Virus record (IMG/VR): IMGVR_UViG_3300024054_000496 | Span: 1-21,267 of that record | DNA from: a virus | Reading direction: 5' to 3' (one strand) | Length of the DNA stretch: 21,267 bases | In this document: piece by piece, positions 6,948-15,730 of the stretch | Layout of the letters: each line of letters begins with the position of its first letter | How positions within the stretch are numbered: position 1 is the first letter of the stretch | Made by a program: the position numbers and the translations under genes | The notes under the pieces: generated by a model | Databases searched by the model: none | What the model was told of the DNA's origin: nothing | What the model saw: the letters and a program-made list of their open reading frames with translations, nothing else

Positions 6948-7486
6948 CGCGTCAGCCCCGGAAACTCCCGGGCCGTGTAGCTGCGGCTGGGAAAGGCCTT
7001 GTTGCCGATGTCCATCATGCGGGCGCGAGCGGTGACACGCTGCACATCGGCCTCCACCTCGGACAGCACCAGCGTGATGGGCGGATCCATCTGCGGGCCT
7101 TCGAGGTCGTTGGACAGGTACGGCCGGTAGGTGATCTCGATCACTGCCTGCGATTCGGCCGCCGCATCCAAATGGCGTACGATTTCGCGGCTGACGTTGT
7201 CGAGCGTGACCACGATTTCGGGCACCGGCGCGGTGTCCACAGGCGGCAGATCCAACTCAAAGCCCATGGCGATGAAGGTGACCATCTGGCCGGGGTTGAG
7301 TAGCGCATCGGCCTCCAACCTGGCAGTCAGGTCGACTTGATCGCGCACCACGCGGATAGCGGTTGGGTTACCCGCGTCATCGCGGAAATTGGGGTGACGC
7401 AACTCCAATGTGTGCAGGATGATGGCGTCCGTAGGGGCGTGGGCGTAGGCCTCCTGGATGGCGGCACTCAATGCGGGATCGGGCAT
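6944..7486 (-). CDS. DUF1833-family phage tail protein
   Basis: This 180-residue protein resembles DUF1833, found next to NlpC/P60 and J genes in siphoviruses and occupying the place of lambda gpL. Characteristic segments are EAYAHAPTDAIILHTLELRHPNF near the N-terminus and AVIEITYRPYLSN, followed by LVLSEVEADVQRVTARARM, toward the C-terminus. It ends with FPSRSYTAREFPGL. The start is supported by GGAGG 9 nt upstream. It probably folds mainly as beta sheet and belongs to the distal tail hub. Unlike gpL it shows no cysteine cluster for an iron-sulfur centre. Confidence 0.85.
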   Translation of the reverse strand: MPDPALSAAIQEAYAHAPTDAIILHTLELRHPNFRDDAGNPTAIRVVRDQVDLTARLEADALLNPGQMVTFIAMGFELDLPPVDTAPVPEIVVTLDNVSREIVRHLDAAAESQAVIEITYRPYLSNDLEGPQMDPPITLVLSEVEADVQRVTARARMMDIGNKAFPSRSYTAREFPGLTR

Positions 7487-7501
7487 GTATCTACCCCTCC
7501 A

Positions 7502-7804
7502 TCACGGCGCGATCGCGGCCAAATCAGCCGGATTGGGCTTGTCGCCATTGCTCCAATCGCGGCAAGCATCAATGAAAGCGGTCATTTGGTCCTTTTGCAT
7601 CTTGCTGCCAACGCGCAGGAGGTTAAGTTGCTTCCACTCGGGGTAATGGGTGGTGATGTGCACTGCACACAGGCGGCGGGCCTCATCGGGCCGAGCCTCC
7701 ATGTAAACGCGATCGAGCGCAATTTCGCTGTGGGCCAGCACACCCTCGGCCAGTGCTTGGGTGGCGAAATCGCCGTAGTAGATTTGATCGACAAAGACTT
7801 TCAT
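7502..7804 (-). CDS. Small phage protein of unknown function
   Basis: This 100-residue protein starts MKVFVDQIYYGDFATQA. I do not recognise a family. It is mixed in charge, has no membrane segment and probably has alpha/beta structure. A cysteine appears in each half (RRLCAVHITTHY, FIDACRDW). I chose the ATG at 7804 because AAGGAG lies 9 nt upstream; a longer frame from 7831 would overlap the fibre-like gene. Its place directly after three fibre-type genes suggests a fibre-assembly chaperone or a small tail accessory protein. That is context only. Confidence 0.7.
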   Translation of the reverse strand: MKVFVDQIYYGDFATQALAEGVLAHSEIALDRVYMEARPDEARRLCAVHITTHYPEWKQLNLLRVGSKMQKDQMTAFIDACRDWSNGDKPNPADLAAIAP

Positions 7805-7817
7805 GATGAGGAACTCC

Positions 7818-8669
7818 TTATTCGAGAACAATGCCGGGGGCAGCGGCGGCAGGGATGAATGCGTAGGGCAAGGCCAGGTAGGCCTCGATGTTTTCTGAAC
7901 GATCGAAACCGAGAACGAAGTTGCTGCTCAGGGGTTGCACGACTTGGGAGGTGCCAACCACAAAGTCGAGGAATTTCCAGCCCTGGGGTGCGGCATCGGT
8001 TTCCTGTTTGGTGATGACGTGCCCCATCGGGCCATAACCCATGTAGCCGCTGTCCACGCCGAATCCCGCACGACTGCCTTGCACGATCTTCAGGAAACCT
8101 CGGAACCCCATACGCTCGGTGGCCGCCGCGCGCGCCATCGGAAACCAGACCGAAGTCCAGCCCTTGTTGGGATCGGGCGAAGCGGTGATCTTGAGAATGT
8201 GGCCATTGCCGATACCGGCCCAACCATCACCCAGACCACCCCGCCCGAGGCGCGGACCCTTGTAGTACACGCCGTAAAAGTATGGGTTGGCCAGCGTGGC
8301 GAGCTTGGGGTCATCGACAGCAGTGGCCGGACGTTCCGGGATGTACGGGCCTTCAAACGCCTGGGTATAGGGATGCACGGCTTCGATTTGCACACCGGAG
8401 TAGCTGTAGCCCACCGGGATGTCGGCCTCGACTTCGGTCATGAAGCTGTTGGCAATCAGGTTCGGTGGTAGCAGGTATTCCCCGCGTGCATTGGCCACAT
8501 AGCTGTTGACCGTGGCATTCATACCGTTGATGGCGTTCGTAGTGCGCGCATCGTTGTTGGCGATGGCGCTGCCCACCGTGGCATTGATCTGATCGATCTG
8601 ACCGCGCACGGTCTGGTTGAGCGCCGAGGCGGCGGCCACGACGTTTTGCAGTTCGGTTTCGATGGTCAT
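7818..8669 (-). CDS. Fibre-like tail protein with short coiled-coil N-terminus
   Basis: This is a 283-residue protein. Residues 1-60 (LQNVVAAASALNQTVRGQID and NNDARTTNAINGMNATVNSY) look like a trimeric coiled coil of the kind that anchors tail fibres. The remainder is rich in Gly, Tyr, Pro and beta-prone residues (PVGYSYSGVQIEAVHPYTQ, GVYYKGPRLGRGGLGDGW, GFGVDSGYMGYGPMGHVI), fitting a compact carbohydrate- or receptor-binding head. No enzymatic motif is seen. Shine-Dalgarno GGAG lies 7 nt before the start. It follows the large fibre gene by 24 nt and may be its distal tip or a second receptor-binding protein. Confidence 0.7.
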   Translation of the reverse strand: MTIETELQNVVAAASALNQTVRGQIDQINATVGSAIANNDARTTNAINGMNATVNSYVANARGEYLLPPNLIANSFMTEVEADIPVGYSYSGVQIEAVHPYTQAFEGPYIPERPATAVDDPKLATLANPYFYGVYYKGPRLGRGGLGDGWAGIGNGHILKITASPDPNKGWTSVWFPMARAAATERMGFRGFLKIVQGSRAGFGVDSGYMGYGPMGHVITKQETDAAPQGWKFLDFVVGTSQVVQPLSSNFVLGFDRSENIEAYLALPYAFIPAAAAPGIVLE

Positions 8670-8693
8670 GAAGTTCTCCGAGGGGTGGATGGT

Positions 8694-11312
8694 TTAGAGG
8701 TAGTTGTCGATGTCGTTCACGGTGACTCTGCCGCTGGCCAGGCCTTTGAGGAGCGCGCGCAGGGTGTTACGTAGGTTGTTGACCTGCACGTTGGCGTAAC
8801 TGAACTCGTGCCACAGCGGCGCAATGGGGTAGCGCTGTCGGAAGGTGGTCGATACCGTGGTGCCGCTGGCGTTGCGGTAATTGGCCGCGTTGCCCACCGT
8901 GATGTAGATACCCGAGTTGTCCGCCGGGTAGGCATTGCCGTCGTTGGCCCGGATCCAAACCCCGCCGCGCACCGTGTCAGACGGATCCGAGACACCTGCC
9001 GAGAAGAAGTTGGGTGGCAGCAGGTTCCACCACAGGTGGGTGTAGGCGGCATTCCACGGGTTGGCCCGACTGCCATCGCCCGAAGCGGCGGCATCCAAGG
9101 GTCCGTCGATGGTGCGCAAGCTCCACGGATTCCAGATTTCCAATGGGCTGCGCACAATCAGCTCCAGGGGGATCATATAGCTGTAGCCCTCAACCACCTC
9201 GGACCGGGTGGTGCGCGCCACGTACAGCGTCGGATCATTGAAACCGCGTCGGCCATAGGCCCGGCCCGCAGCATCCTTGCTGCCGGTGACAAAGTTGCGG
9301 TTGTACTTGGCCAGGTTGGCTTGCGAATTCCCGTCCGGGTTGAAGGTGGTGTAGACCGTGCCGTAGGAATTGATGTTCTCGGCAATAAAGGCCCCTTCAC
9401 CGTCCAGACCCCAGACCTGGGTGCACAGTGCGTCCATGTCGGCCTGATCCAGCGTGAAGCGGGCATAGCCGGAGGTGGCCAGACTGAGCCAATTGGCATT
9501 CGGGTCGCCCTCGCGCAGCCGCGCCAAAGCTTCCAGATCCTTGACCAGCTTGAATCGATTGCTGGCATCCAGGGTGTGGCTGACCGCCTTGACCAGATCG
9601 AAGGGGAAACGGTCCTGCACAAACTGCACATCGATCGGGTGGGTGTGGGGCGAGACCGAGGTGTCCCAGACCACCGGGCCGGCCTGTGCGCCGTCAAAGC
9701 GCCGGTAGATGGCAATGGCAGGCGTGGCACCACCCACAGCCAAGAAGGTGTTGCCCGTCACCCCGATGGCGCGGGCTCCTATGTCTTGCGCGACGATGGT
9801 GCTGCCGTTCCAGGTCAGTTGTTCCAGATGGGTATGGTTTTCCGAGGCGGGTGAGGCATCGGCCTTGCCGTAGCCGGTTTCCACATACAGCGTGCCGCCG
9901 CCGATCAGGGTGTTCATCTCGGCAGGCGTCAGGGGCACTTCCAGCCCATGGCCATGGGTGCCACCAAAGCCGGAGGCCACGACTGCAAAGGTGATGGTCG
10001 GCGTCTCATCCCCACTGGCATAGCTGGTCTTGGCCACCCGGTTGCTGAGCTTACCCACCGGCGTGGCCCGCACCCGATAGTTGATGTAGGCGTATTCCGG
10101 TGTGCCGTCTTCGCCGATGTGGCTGATCACGCCGCAGCGGAACGACCCGTTCTCGCCCAGATCTTTGGCGCCGGAGAAGTTCAGGCGCTGGGCGAAGGTC
10201 AGCAGGTCTTGCAGACGAGAGGCGTTTTCTCGATGGCGAAAGGACTGGATCTGGGTGTTGAGGTCACCACTGGTGGGGAGCTTTTCCAGCCAGACTTCGG
10301 CGTAGAGCAGATCGAGCCGGGTGTCTTCCAAGTGATCGGTGAACAGGTTGCGCATGTAACGGGCCTGGGTGTCGTTGGCCTTATCGATCACCACCGACCC
10401 ATCGGCGTTCAAGGTCAAGCCGATGGGCTTGGCCAGCACAGCAGCGGGTACGGGCGGTGCATCCAGGTAGCGGTTGTCCTGATCGGCGAGGATCGGGTCG
10501 TTGTGCGTCATGCGCACGTAGTAGCCGTTGACCAGGGCGGTGAGCTCACCCAGGCCGATCATGCGGTAGTAGTTGGGGTGGTTGTGCTGGCTGTGCGCTG
10601 AGTACGACACCGCAAACGGGCGGTGCAAGGCGCCAGGACCATCGTCATTGGCGTAGTTGCGCACGTTGAACAGGCCCGAGCCACCCATGCCACGCAAGAG
10701 TTCGGCGATGTAGGCCGACTCAAACCCGTCGATCAGGAAATCCTGGTCGATCAGCCCCTCATAGGCGGGCGGGATGCCAGGTTCGATGTGGGCAATAGCC
10801 TGGTCCAGGCGGGCGACTTCGGTGCTGACACGGTTGGTGAGGTTGGCCACACCGGTGACGGCCGACTGCACCTGGGCTTCCATCTGCTTGTCGTCGAGGA
10901 AGTCCAGGAGGTTTTCATGGGTGGATCGGACCAGGGCTTCGGCAACGATCGCGTTTTGGCTGGCCAGCGGCAGGTAGTCATAGTCGATCTTGCCGTCCAG
11001 ACCCGCCACCGGCACTTTGCCAGGGGCGGAATCGAAGGAGCCGTCATTGCTGGTGACCACTGCCACCGCTTGGTCGCGGTAAGACTGGGCAGCATTGCGG
11101 GCGGCTTCGGTTTCGTCCAGCGTGTTCGCTGCGGCCGATGCACTTTGACTGGCGGATTGAGCGCTGTTGGCGGCAGACGTGGCACTGCCGGATGCCGCAT
11201 CGACGCTCGCATCTAGCGTGGCTTTGCGGACATTGACGGTGTTGAGCAGTTGGGTGGTGGCGTGCGTGAGCGCCGCCACTTCGGTCATCAGACCGCTGGC
11301 AGATTCGGGCAT
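8694..11312 (-). CDS. Large tail fibre protein with HxH motifs
   Basis: This 872-residue protein is probably a trimeric tail fibre. Residues 35-85 are an Ala/Ser/Gln-rich coiled coil. The segment KVPVAGLDGKIDYDYLPL (99-116) is a typical fibre linker, and residues 140-178 form another helix. The body is a long beta-rich region. Four His-x-His motifs occur: HNH at 243-245, HGH at 453-455, HTH at 493-495 and HTH at 556-558. In the T4 long tail fibre tip such motifs coordinate iron along the trimer axis, which supports the fibre assignment. The C-terminus (about 770-872) includes SAGVSDPSDTVRGGVWIR and ends with a helical NNLRNTLRALLKGL. AAGGAG lies 7 nt before the start. It sits between the tape measure and the tip genes, not after J as in lambda. 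Confidence 0.8.
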   Translation of the reverse strand: MPESASGLMTEVAALTHATTQLLNTVNVRKATLDASVDAASGSATSAANSAQSASQSASAAANTLDETEAARNAAQSYRDQAVAVVTSNDGSFDSAPGKVPVAGLDGKIDYDYLPLASQNAIVAEALVRSTHENLLDFLDDKQMEAQVQSAVTGVANLTNRVSTEVARLDQAIAHIEPGIPPAYEGLIDQDFLIDGFESAYIAELLRGMGGSGLFNVRNYANDDGPGALHRPFAVSYSAHSQHNHPNYYRMIGLGELTALVNGYYVRMTHNDPILADQDNRYLDAPPVPAAVLAKPIGLTLNADGSVVIDKANDTQARYMRNLFTDHLEDTRLDLLYAEVWLEKLPTSGDLNTQIQSFRHRENASRLQDLLTFAQRLNFSGAKDLGENGSFRCGVISHIGEDGTPEYAYINYRVRATPVGKLSNRVAKTSYASGDETPTITFAVVASGFGGTHGHGLEVPLTPAEMNTLIGGGTLYVETGYGKADASPASENHTHLEQLTWNGSTIVAQDIGARAIGVTGNTFLAVGGATPAIAIYRRFDGAQAGPVVWDTSVSPHTHPIDVQFVQDRFPFDLVKAVSHTLDASNRFKLVKDLEALARLREGDPNANWLSLATSGYARFTLDQADMDALCTQVWGLDGEGAFIAENINSYGTVYTTFNPDGNSQANLAKYNRNFVTGSKDAAGRAYGRRGFNDPTLYVARTTRSEVVEGYSYMIPLELIVRSPLEIWNPWSLRTIDGPLDAAASGDGSRANPWNAAYTHLWWNLLPPNFFSAGVSDPSDTVRGGVWIRANDGNAYPADNSGIYITVGNAANYRNASGTTVSTTFRQRYPIAPLWHEFSYANVQVNNLRNTLRALLKGLASGRVTVNDIDNYL

Positions 11313-11344
11313 CGGAAACTCCTTGGGGGAATCGGTTCAGGGAT

Positions 11345-12532
11345 TCAGGTAAACGCGTGGTGTTCGACCACCACGGCTTGGGTGGCGATCAGGTGCGCGG
11401 CCATCTGGGTATAGGGGCTGACCACCAGGGTGTCGGCCTGCTCGACATAGACGGCGCAGGCCATTTCCGATTCAGCGGCTTGCGTGCGGTAAGTCAGTGC
11501 GGCATTGGCCGACATGCGTGCAAGATCGGCCTGTGCTCGGGCTGAGGTGGCAGACACATTGGCGCGGTCAGCAGAGGTGCTGCTCAAGCTGCCGCCGGCC
11601 AGGGCGACACCGGCCATGATTTCACCGACCCGGGTTTCGACACGGGCGAGGAATTCCAGATCGGCGGCTGTGTCGGCACTGGTGGCTGAGGCTGATGCAA
11701 AACGCGCAGAGGATTCCGCGCTTGTGCGAGAAGCCGTTGTCGAAACCGTAGCATCGATAGCCCATGCTTCAGATTGCCGCTCTGAAGCCTTTGCCGCGAG
11801 CTCGCTATCGAGCGCTCTTTCAGCGGCATCCAGTGCCGAGCGCTCAGAGGCTTGCGCATTCGCCTCACTTTGCGCAGACGCAGCCGCTGAGTTGGCTGCG
11901 GCTGTTGCCGAATTGGCGCTGGCTGCTGCGCTGGTAGCTGCCGCAGTTCCTGAGTTCGCTGCAGCTGCAGCCGATGCGGCTGAAGCCTGCGCCTTTTCAC
12001 CAGCCAAAACAGCGCTGGCTGCGGCGGACACGCTCGAAGCGGCGGCGTTCGTAGCGCTACTCGCTGCTTGACTGGCGGATGTGGCAGCACCTGCGGCAGA
12101 GGTCGATGCATGGGTCTCTGAGACTGCAGCAGCCGTTGCCCGCACCGTGGCATCGGCAGCGGAATTGGCAGATGCCGCTGCCGAGTCGGCGGAATAGTCT
12201 GCGCTGGTGCTCGATGCCGTTGCTGCGCTTTGCGCCTGTGTCCTAGCGGCAGCAGCACTGTCGGCTGAAGCCGAAGCTTCGGCTGCTTCCTGCCCGGCCA
12301 GCGTGGCAGAGGCTGCAGCACGATTGGCCGCTGCCGTCACATTGGTCAGCAGACTACTGATGGTGCCATTGATCTCGGCATCTTTGTCTGCGATCAGTTT
12401 GGCCGGAGATCGAACCTGCCCGCCTTCAGTGGTGACCACGGCAGACGTGTTGCCGTGCGCCCAGGCGTGAACCAGGCGCGAATCAGATTCCAGCTGCGTG
12501 ACCGAGGTCTGCAAGCGATCTTTGAGGGTCAT
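11345..12532 (-). CDS. Ala/Ser-rich repetitive fibre-shaft protein
   Basis: This is a 395-residue protein. The N-terminal 50 residues contain LVHAWAHGNTSAVVTTEGGQ and RSPAKLIADKDAEIN, resembling the tail-anchoring start found in other phage fibre proteins. Residues about 60-340 are almost only Ala, Ser, Thr and Gln with scattered charged residues. They carry short repeats of the type SAAASA and TSAA with a period near seven, as expected for a long trimeric coiled-coil shaft. The last 40 residues (AVYVEQADTLVVSPYTQM, HLIATQAVVVEHHAFT) are a small non-repetitive cap. It starts 8 nt after the preceding stop. It may form a shaft to which the 872-residue fibre attaches. No enzymatic feature is visible. 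Confidence 0.75.
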   Translation of the reverse strand: MTLKDRLQTSVTQLESDSRLVHAWAHGNTSAVVTTEGGQVRSPAKLIADKDAEINGTISSLLTNVTAAANRAAASATLAGQEAAEASASADSAAAARTQAQSAATASSTSADYSADSAAASANSAADATVRATAAAVSETHASTSAAGAATSASQAASSATNAAASSVSAAASAVLAGEKAQASAASAAAAANSGTAAATSAAASANSATAAANSAAASAQSEANAQASERSALDAAERALDSELAAKASERQSEAWAIDATVSTTASRTSAESSARFASASATSADTAADLEFLARVETRVGEIMAGVALAGGSLSSTSADRANVSATSARAQADLARMSANAALTYRTQAAESEMACAVYVEQADTLVVSPYTQMAAHLIATQAVVVEHHAFT

Positions 12533-12540
12533 GCGTTTTC

Positions 12541-13044
12541 TCAGAAATAGTTGAAGGACACACCGTCGCCCGGCATCTGGCTGTGCAGCCAGTGATTCAA
12601 ACGGTCGGCCAATGCCAGGCCCGCGTCGCCATAGACACTGGCAGCCTCAAGCTCTTCAGCGGTCAGGCGCTGCAGGTCGCGGATTTCCAGTTGGCCCGCC
12701 ACACGCCAGCGGCGAGCGGGTAACAGCTCCGCCTGCCATGGCCCCATGAATCGGGCCTCGACTGCCTGCACATCCAGCGGCACGGCCAATGGCAATACAA
12801 ACCACTGCTCGCCCATACGCATTTGTGTGGCCCACCAGGCATCGAAGATGGCAAAACCCAGCGGCTGAAATTGCCACTCGGCCTGGACCTGGTAGTGCAC
12901 CGACAAGGAACGCAGCCGGTGCCGCGCAGCGCCGGTTTCCATCTCGGTGCGCAGCATGCTGGGCCGAGGCGACAGGCTGTAGCCCTCGACCCGTGGGGGT
13001 GGCAGCGTCTCTGGCCAGACCGACAGGTTGTTCACGGTTGTCAT
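12541..13044 (-). CDS. Unassigned phage tail protein (after tape measure)
   Basis: This 167-residue protein lies in the place of lambda gpM. I do not recognise a named family. It has a Trp/Pro-rich start (WPETLPPPRVEGYSLSPRP), then LRTEMETGAARHRLRSLSVH, a beta-rich centre (GEQWFVLPLAVPLDVQAVEA), and a helical end that stops with VSFNYF. Comparable proteins occur after tape measure genes in other proteobacterial siphoviruses, so a distal-tail or adaptor role is likely. The start overlaps the tape measure stop (ATGA), so translation is coupled. Confidence 0.7.
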   Translation of the reverse strand: MTTVNNLSVWPETLPPPRVEGYSLSPRPSMLRTEMETGAARHRLRSLSVHYQVQAEWQFQPLGFAIFDAWWATQMRMGEQWFVLPLAVPLDVQAVEARFMGPWQAELLPARRWRVAGQLEIRDLQRLTAEELEAASVYGDAGLALADRLNHWLHSQMPGDGVSFNYF

Positions 13045-15698
13045 CGCACGGCTCCCATGGCGGGATTCAGGCCATAGCGGCGCTCCAGCGTCGGCGCAAT
13101 GCCCGTGCCTTGGCTGATGGCGCGCGCCATGCGGCCTTCGATCTGTTCGATGAACACATCCAGCCGCAGACCGCCATCGGGTTGGCGTTGCTGCTCAATG
13201 CGGGCGTCCACCCCCTTGGCCTGATTGACCACGTTGACCTGCACGTTCACTGCCGCAGGCTGGGACTTGGCACCAAGCGCACCACCCAAGGCACGCATTT
13301 GCCCACGCGTAAAGACCACTTCGCCCTCCTGGGCGATGATGGGCACCTCACCCGAAACGATGCCACCGGTGTGGAAACGCGGGGCACCCGCGAAGATAGC
13401 GGGATGAACAGTGCGACTGAGTAGCGCGTCGGCACCGATCACACCGCCGCTGTGAGCCACATTGGCCATGGTGCCCATCAAGTCGCTTGAACCCAGTGGC
13501 ATGGTTGATCCACCTGCGGTGCCACCGCCCATGCCCACACCCATTCGGGGTAGGACACTGCCCAGCCAATTGGCCAGCGGCAGGGTGATCGATCGCTGGA
13601 TCTGGATACGCACCAGGTCGGCAATGATCGAGTCGGCCATGCTCTTGAAATCCAGCTTGCCGGTCATTACGAATTTGGTCAGTGCGTCCTCCATCGATCG
13701 GAAAGCATTCGTAGTCACCTGCTGCGCCCGTTTGGCGGCGTTGGTCGCGTCGTCGATGTAGGTGCGCAGTGCCGACTTGGCACCGTACTCGAAACTGCGC
13801 TGGTATTCGGCGTTGGCCCGCACTAGGTCTTCGACGATGGGCAGCTGCCTGGCCAGGGCATCGTTGATGGTTTGAATCGTCTGCGCACGCAGCCCGGCGT
13901 CTTCGATCTGGTTGGCTTCTTTGCGCGCGGCTGCGGCTGACTTTTCCAAATCGGTTCTGGCTTGCAGCACCGATCGCTCGGTATCCGTCAAATCCAGCAT
14001 TTCGCGCTGCAGCTGCAGGGCTTCGATGCGTTGGCGGTTGCTGCCGATCAGGCCTTCGGTGATCTTGCGTGAGGCGGCTTCTTCCTTTTCGTAGGCATCG
14101 AAGGCTTTGTTGGCTTCCTTCTGGCGCTCGATGGCTTCGAGCACCTGGATGTACTGCTCGGCTTCGGCCGCAACCCCCTTGTAGCCCTTGGCTTCGATCT
14201 GCAGGGCACGGGCGCGCAGTTCAGCGGCTTCACCGTCTTGGGTGCGGGTCAGGCGCGAGCGCAGCTGGTTCAGGAAGGCTTCGCCTTCGTTGAGCTTTTC
14301 TGCGGGTTTGGGTTTTTCAAAGCCGGAGAGGTCCAGCGCCGGGCGGGGTTTGCGTGGCAGCGTGGGCAGAAGCTTGTCGTAAATCGCCTGCACTTCCTTG
14401 GCCTGCGCCTCGGTGTCGAGCACGAACTTCTGGCCCATGATGCGCACCGTGCGGCGCTGCTCGTCGAAGAATTTCTGTACTCGGCCCACATAACCAGGGT
14501 TCTGGTTGATGTTGAAGAGTCGGTCGTTGGCGGCGCCCACATAGTCGTCGCGGGCGGTCTGCAGCTTGGTGATTTCGGCATCGATGACCTTGGGGTCGTA
14601 GCCCATGGACTTCATCGATCGCAGCAAGTCCGTCTTGAACCAGGTCTCGATGTCCTTGCCCACCACCGACAGGCTGTCAAAGGGCTGGGCGATCACGCGC
14701 TTGGCCAGCACCGCCGATTCTGCAATGAAGGCCAGTCCCGAGGCGACCGACTCCAGAAACGCGAGCGTGGCCTCCCGGTTGGACGTGATGCGCTGCAGCT
14801 CATTGCTGAAACTGCCGGTCTCGCCCTGCGCCAGGATCACCTGCTCGGTGAAGTCGGCCAGCACTGGGATGACGGCAGCACCGATCTGTCGTTGCACGCC
14901 TTCGAGCATGGCGCGCAAGCGGTCCAGGTTGTCATTCAGGAGTTCGGCTGCCTGTGCAGTCTGGCTGTTGATGACCAGCCCAAAGCGCTCGGCCTCTTCC
15001 ATTAAGGCGGTGATGCCTGCACGGCCCTGGTTGAGCAGGGGGATCAGGCTCATGCCTTCCTTACCGAAGAGCTTGATGGCCAGCGCCGCCTTGTCGGCCC
15101 CATCGGGCATGTCGGCGAATTTGTCGGCCAGATCGAGCAGGACCTGCTCGGTTGGGCGGATCTGGCCTGATGCATCCACCGCCGAGACGCCCAGTGCCTT
15201 GAGAGCAGCGCTGCTCTCTTCGCCCTGGACCTGGGTGTCGAACATGGCCACCGACAAGCGCTGCAGGCCTTTGACAAGGCCCTGCAAGTCGGTGTCGGAC
15301 ATCTGAGCCACATAGGTCAGTGCCGACAGTGCTTCGACCGAAACCCCCGTCTTTTGCGCCAGATTGGCCAACTCGTCGGCGGTGTTGGCTACCGGGAGGA
15401 CCATGGCCGTGATGCCCACACCCACTGCAGCAAGTCCAGCACCGGCGATCAGACCGGCAGGGCCGAGCTTACCCAGGATCGAGCCCAGCATGCCAAGCCG
15501 GTCGGTAGCGGCCTGCAGTTGGAACTTGGCGTCATTGGCTGCCGATGACAGGAGCTTCAGGCCACTGGAAGCCGGTGTCGCCGCCGCCTCAATTTTTTTG
15601 AGCGAGCGCTCCCCCTTCTCGCCGATCTCGGACAGCTCGGCCTTGACCTTGCCGCCGTCGACCACGGACAGGCGGATGGAGAGGTTGCGTTCAGCCAT
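13041..15698 (-). CDS. Tail length tape measure protein (lambda gpH-like)
   Basis: This 885-residue protein sets tail length and is ejected through the membrane with the DNA. The N-terminus (LSIRLSVVDGGKVKAELSEI) is a typical tape measure start. A hydrophobic Gly/Ala segment covers residues about 70-104 (LGPAGLIAGAGLAAVGVGIT). A long helical middle with Lys/Glu/Gln-rich coils follows (about 460-650). The lambda-type C-terminal region is at about 665-714 (AFRSMEDALTKFVMTGKLDF, ADSIIADLVRIQIQRSITLP). A terminal FHTGGIVSGEVPIIAQEGE motif is near 775-793. The reading frame is intact. The gene lies 32 nt after the T stop and has no strong Shine-Dalgarno. Confidence 0.9.
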   Translation of the reverse strand: MAERNLSIRLSVVDGGKVKAELSEIGEKGERSLKKIEAAATPASSGLKLLSSAANDAKFQLQAATDRLGMLGSILGKLGPAGLIAGAGLAAVGVGITAMVLPVANTADELANLAQKTGVSVEALSALTYVAQMSDTDLQGLVKGLQRLSVAMFDTQVQGEESSAALKALGVSAVDASGQIRPTEQVLLDLADKFADMPDGADKAALAIKLFGKEGMSLIPLLNQGRAGITALMEEAERFGLVINSQTAQAAELLNDNLDRLRAMLEGVQRQIGAAVIPVLADFTEQVILAQGETGSFSNELQRITSNREATLAFLESVASGLAFIAESAVLAKRVIAQPFDSLSVVGKDIETWFKTDLLRSMKSMGYDPKVIDAEITKLQTARDDYVGAANDRLFNINQNPGYVGRVQKFFDEQRRTVRIMGQKFVLDTEAQAKEVQAIYDKLLPTLPRKPRPALDLSGFEKPKPAEKLNEGEAFLNQLRSRLTRTQDGEAAELRARALQIEAKGYKGVAAEAEQYIQVLEAIERQKEANKAFDAYEKEEAASRKITEGLIGSNRQRIEALQLQREMLDLTDTERSVLQARTDLEKSAAAARKEANQIEDAGLRAQTIQTINDALARQLPIVEDLVRANAEYQRSFEYGAKSALRTYIDDATNAAKRAQQVTTNAFRSMEDALTKFVMTGKLDFKSMADSIIADLVRIQIQRSITLPLANWLGSVLPRMGVGMGGGTAGGSTMPLGSSDLMGTMANVAHSGGVIGADALLSRTVHPAIFAGAPRFHTGGIVSGEVPIIAQEGEVVFTRGQMRALGGALGAKSQPAAVNVQVNVVNQAKGVDARIEQQRQPDGGLRLDVFIEQIEGRMARAISQGTGIAPTLERRYGLNPAMGAVR

Positions 15699-15730
15699 GG
15701 GGAAGTTCAGTCGTCGTGTGAGTCGTTGGT

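Noticed and set aside
8808-10601. Long plus-strand frames opposite the large fibre gene
   Set aside because: Antisense shadows of a gene with a clear ribosome-binding site and fibre motifs; no ribosome-binding sites or families of their own.
11600-12320. Repetitive DNA as a possible CRISPR or satellite array
   Set aside because: The repetition comes from Ala/Ser codons in an intact reading frame; no fixed repeat-spacer unit is present.
14238-15005. 255-codon plus-strand frame opposite the tape measure
   Set aside because: Composition is that of a complementary-strand shadow; the tape measure on the other strand has recognisable motifs.
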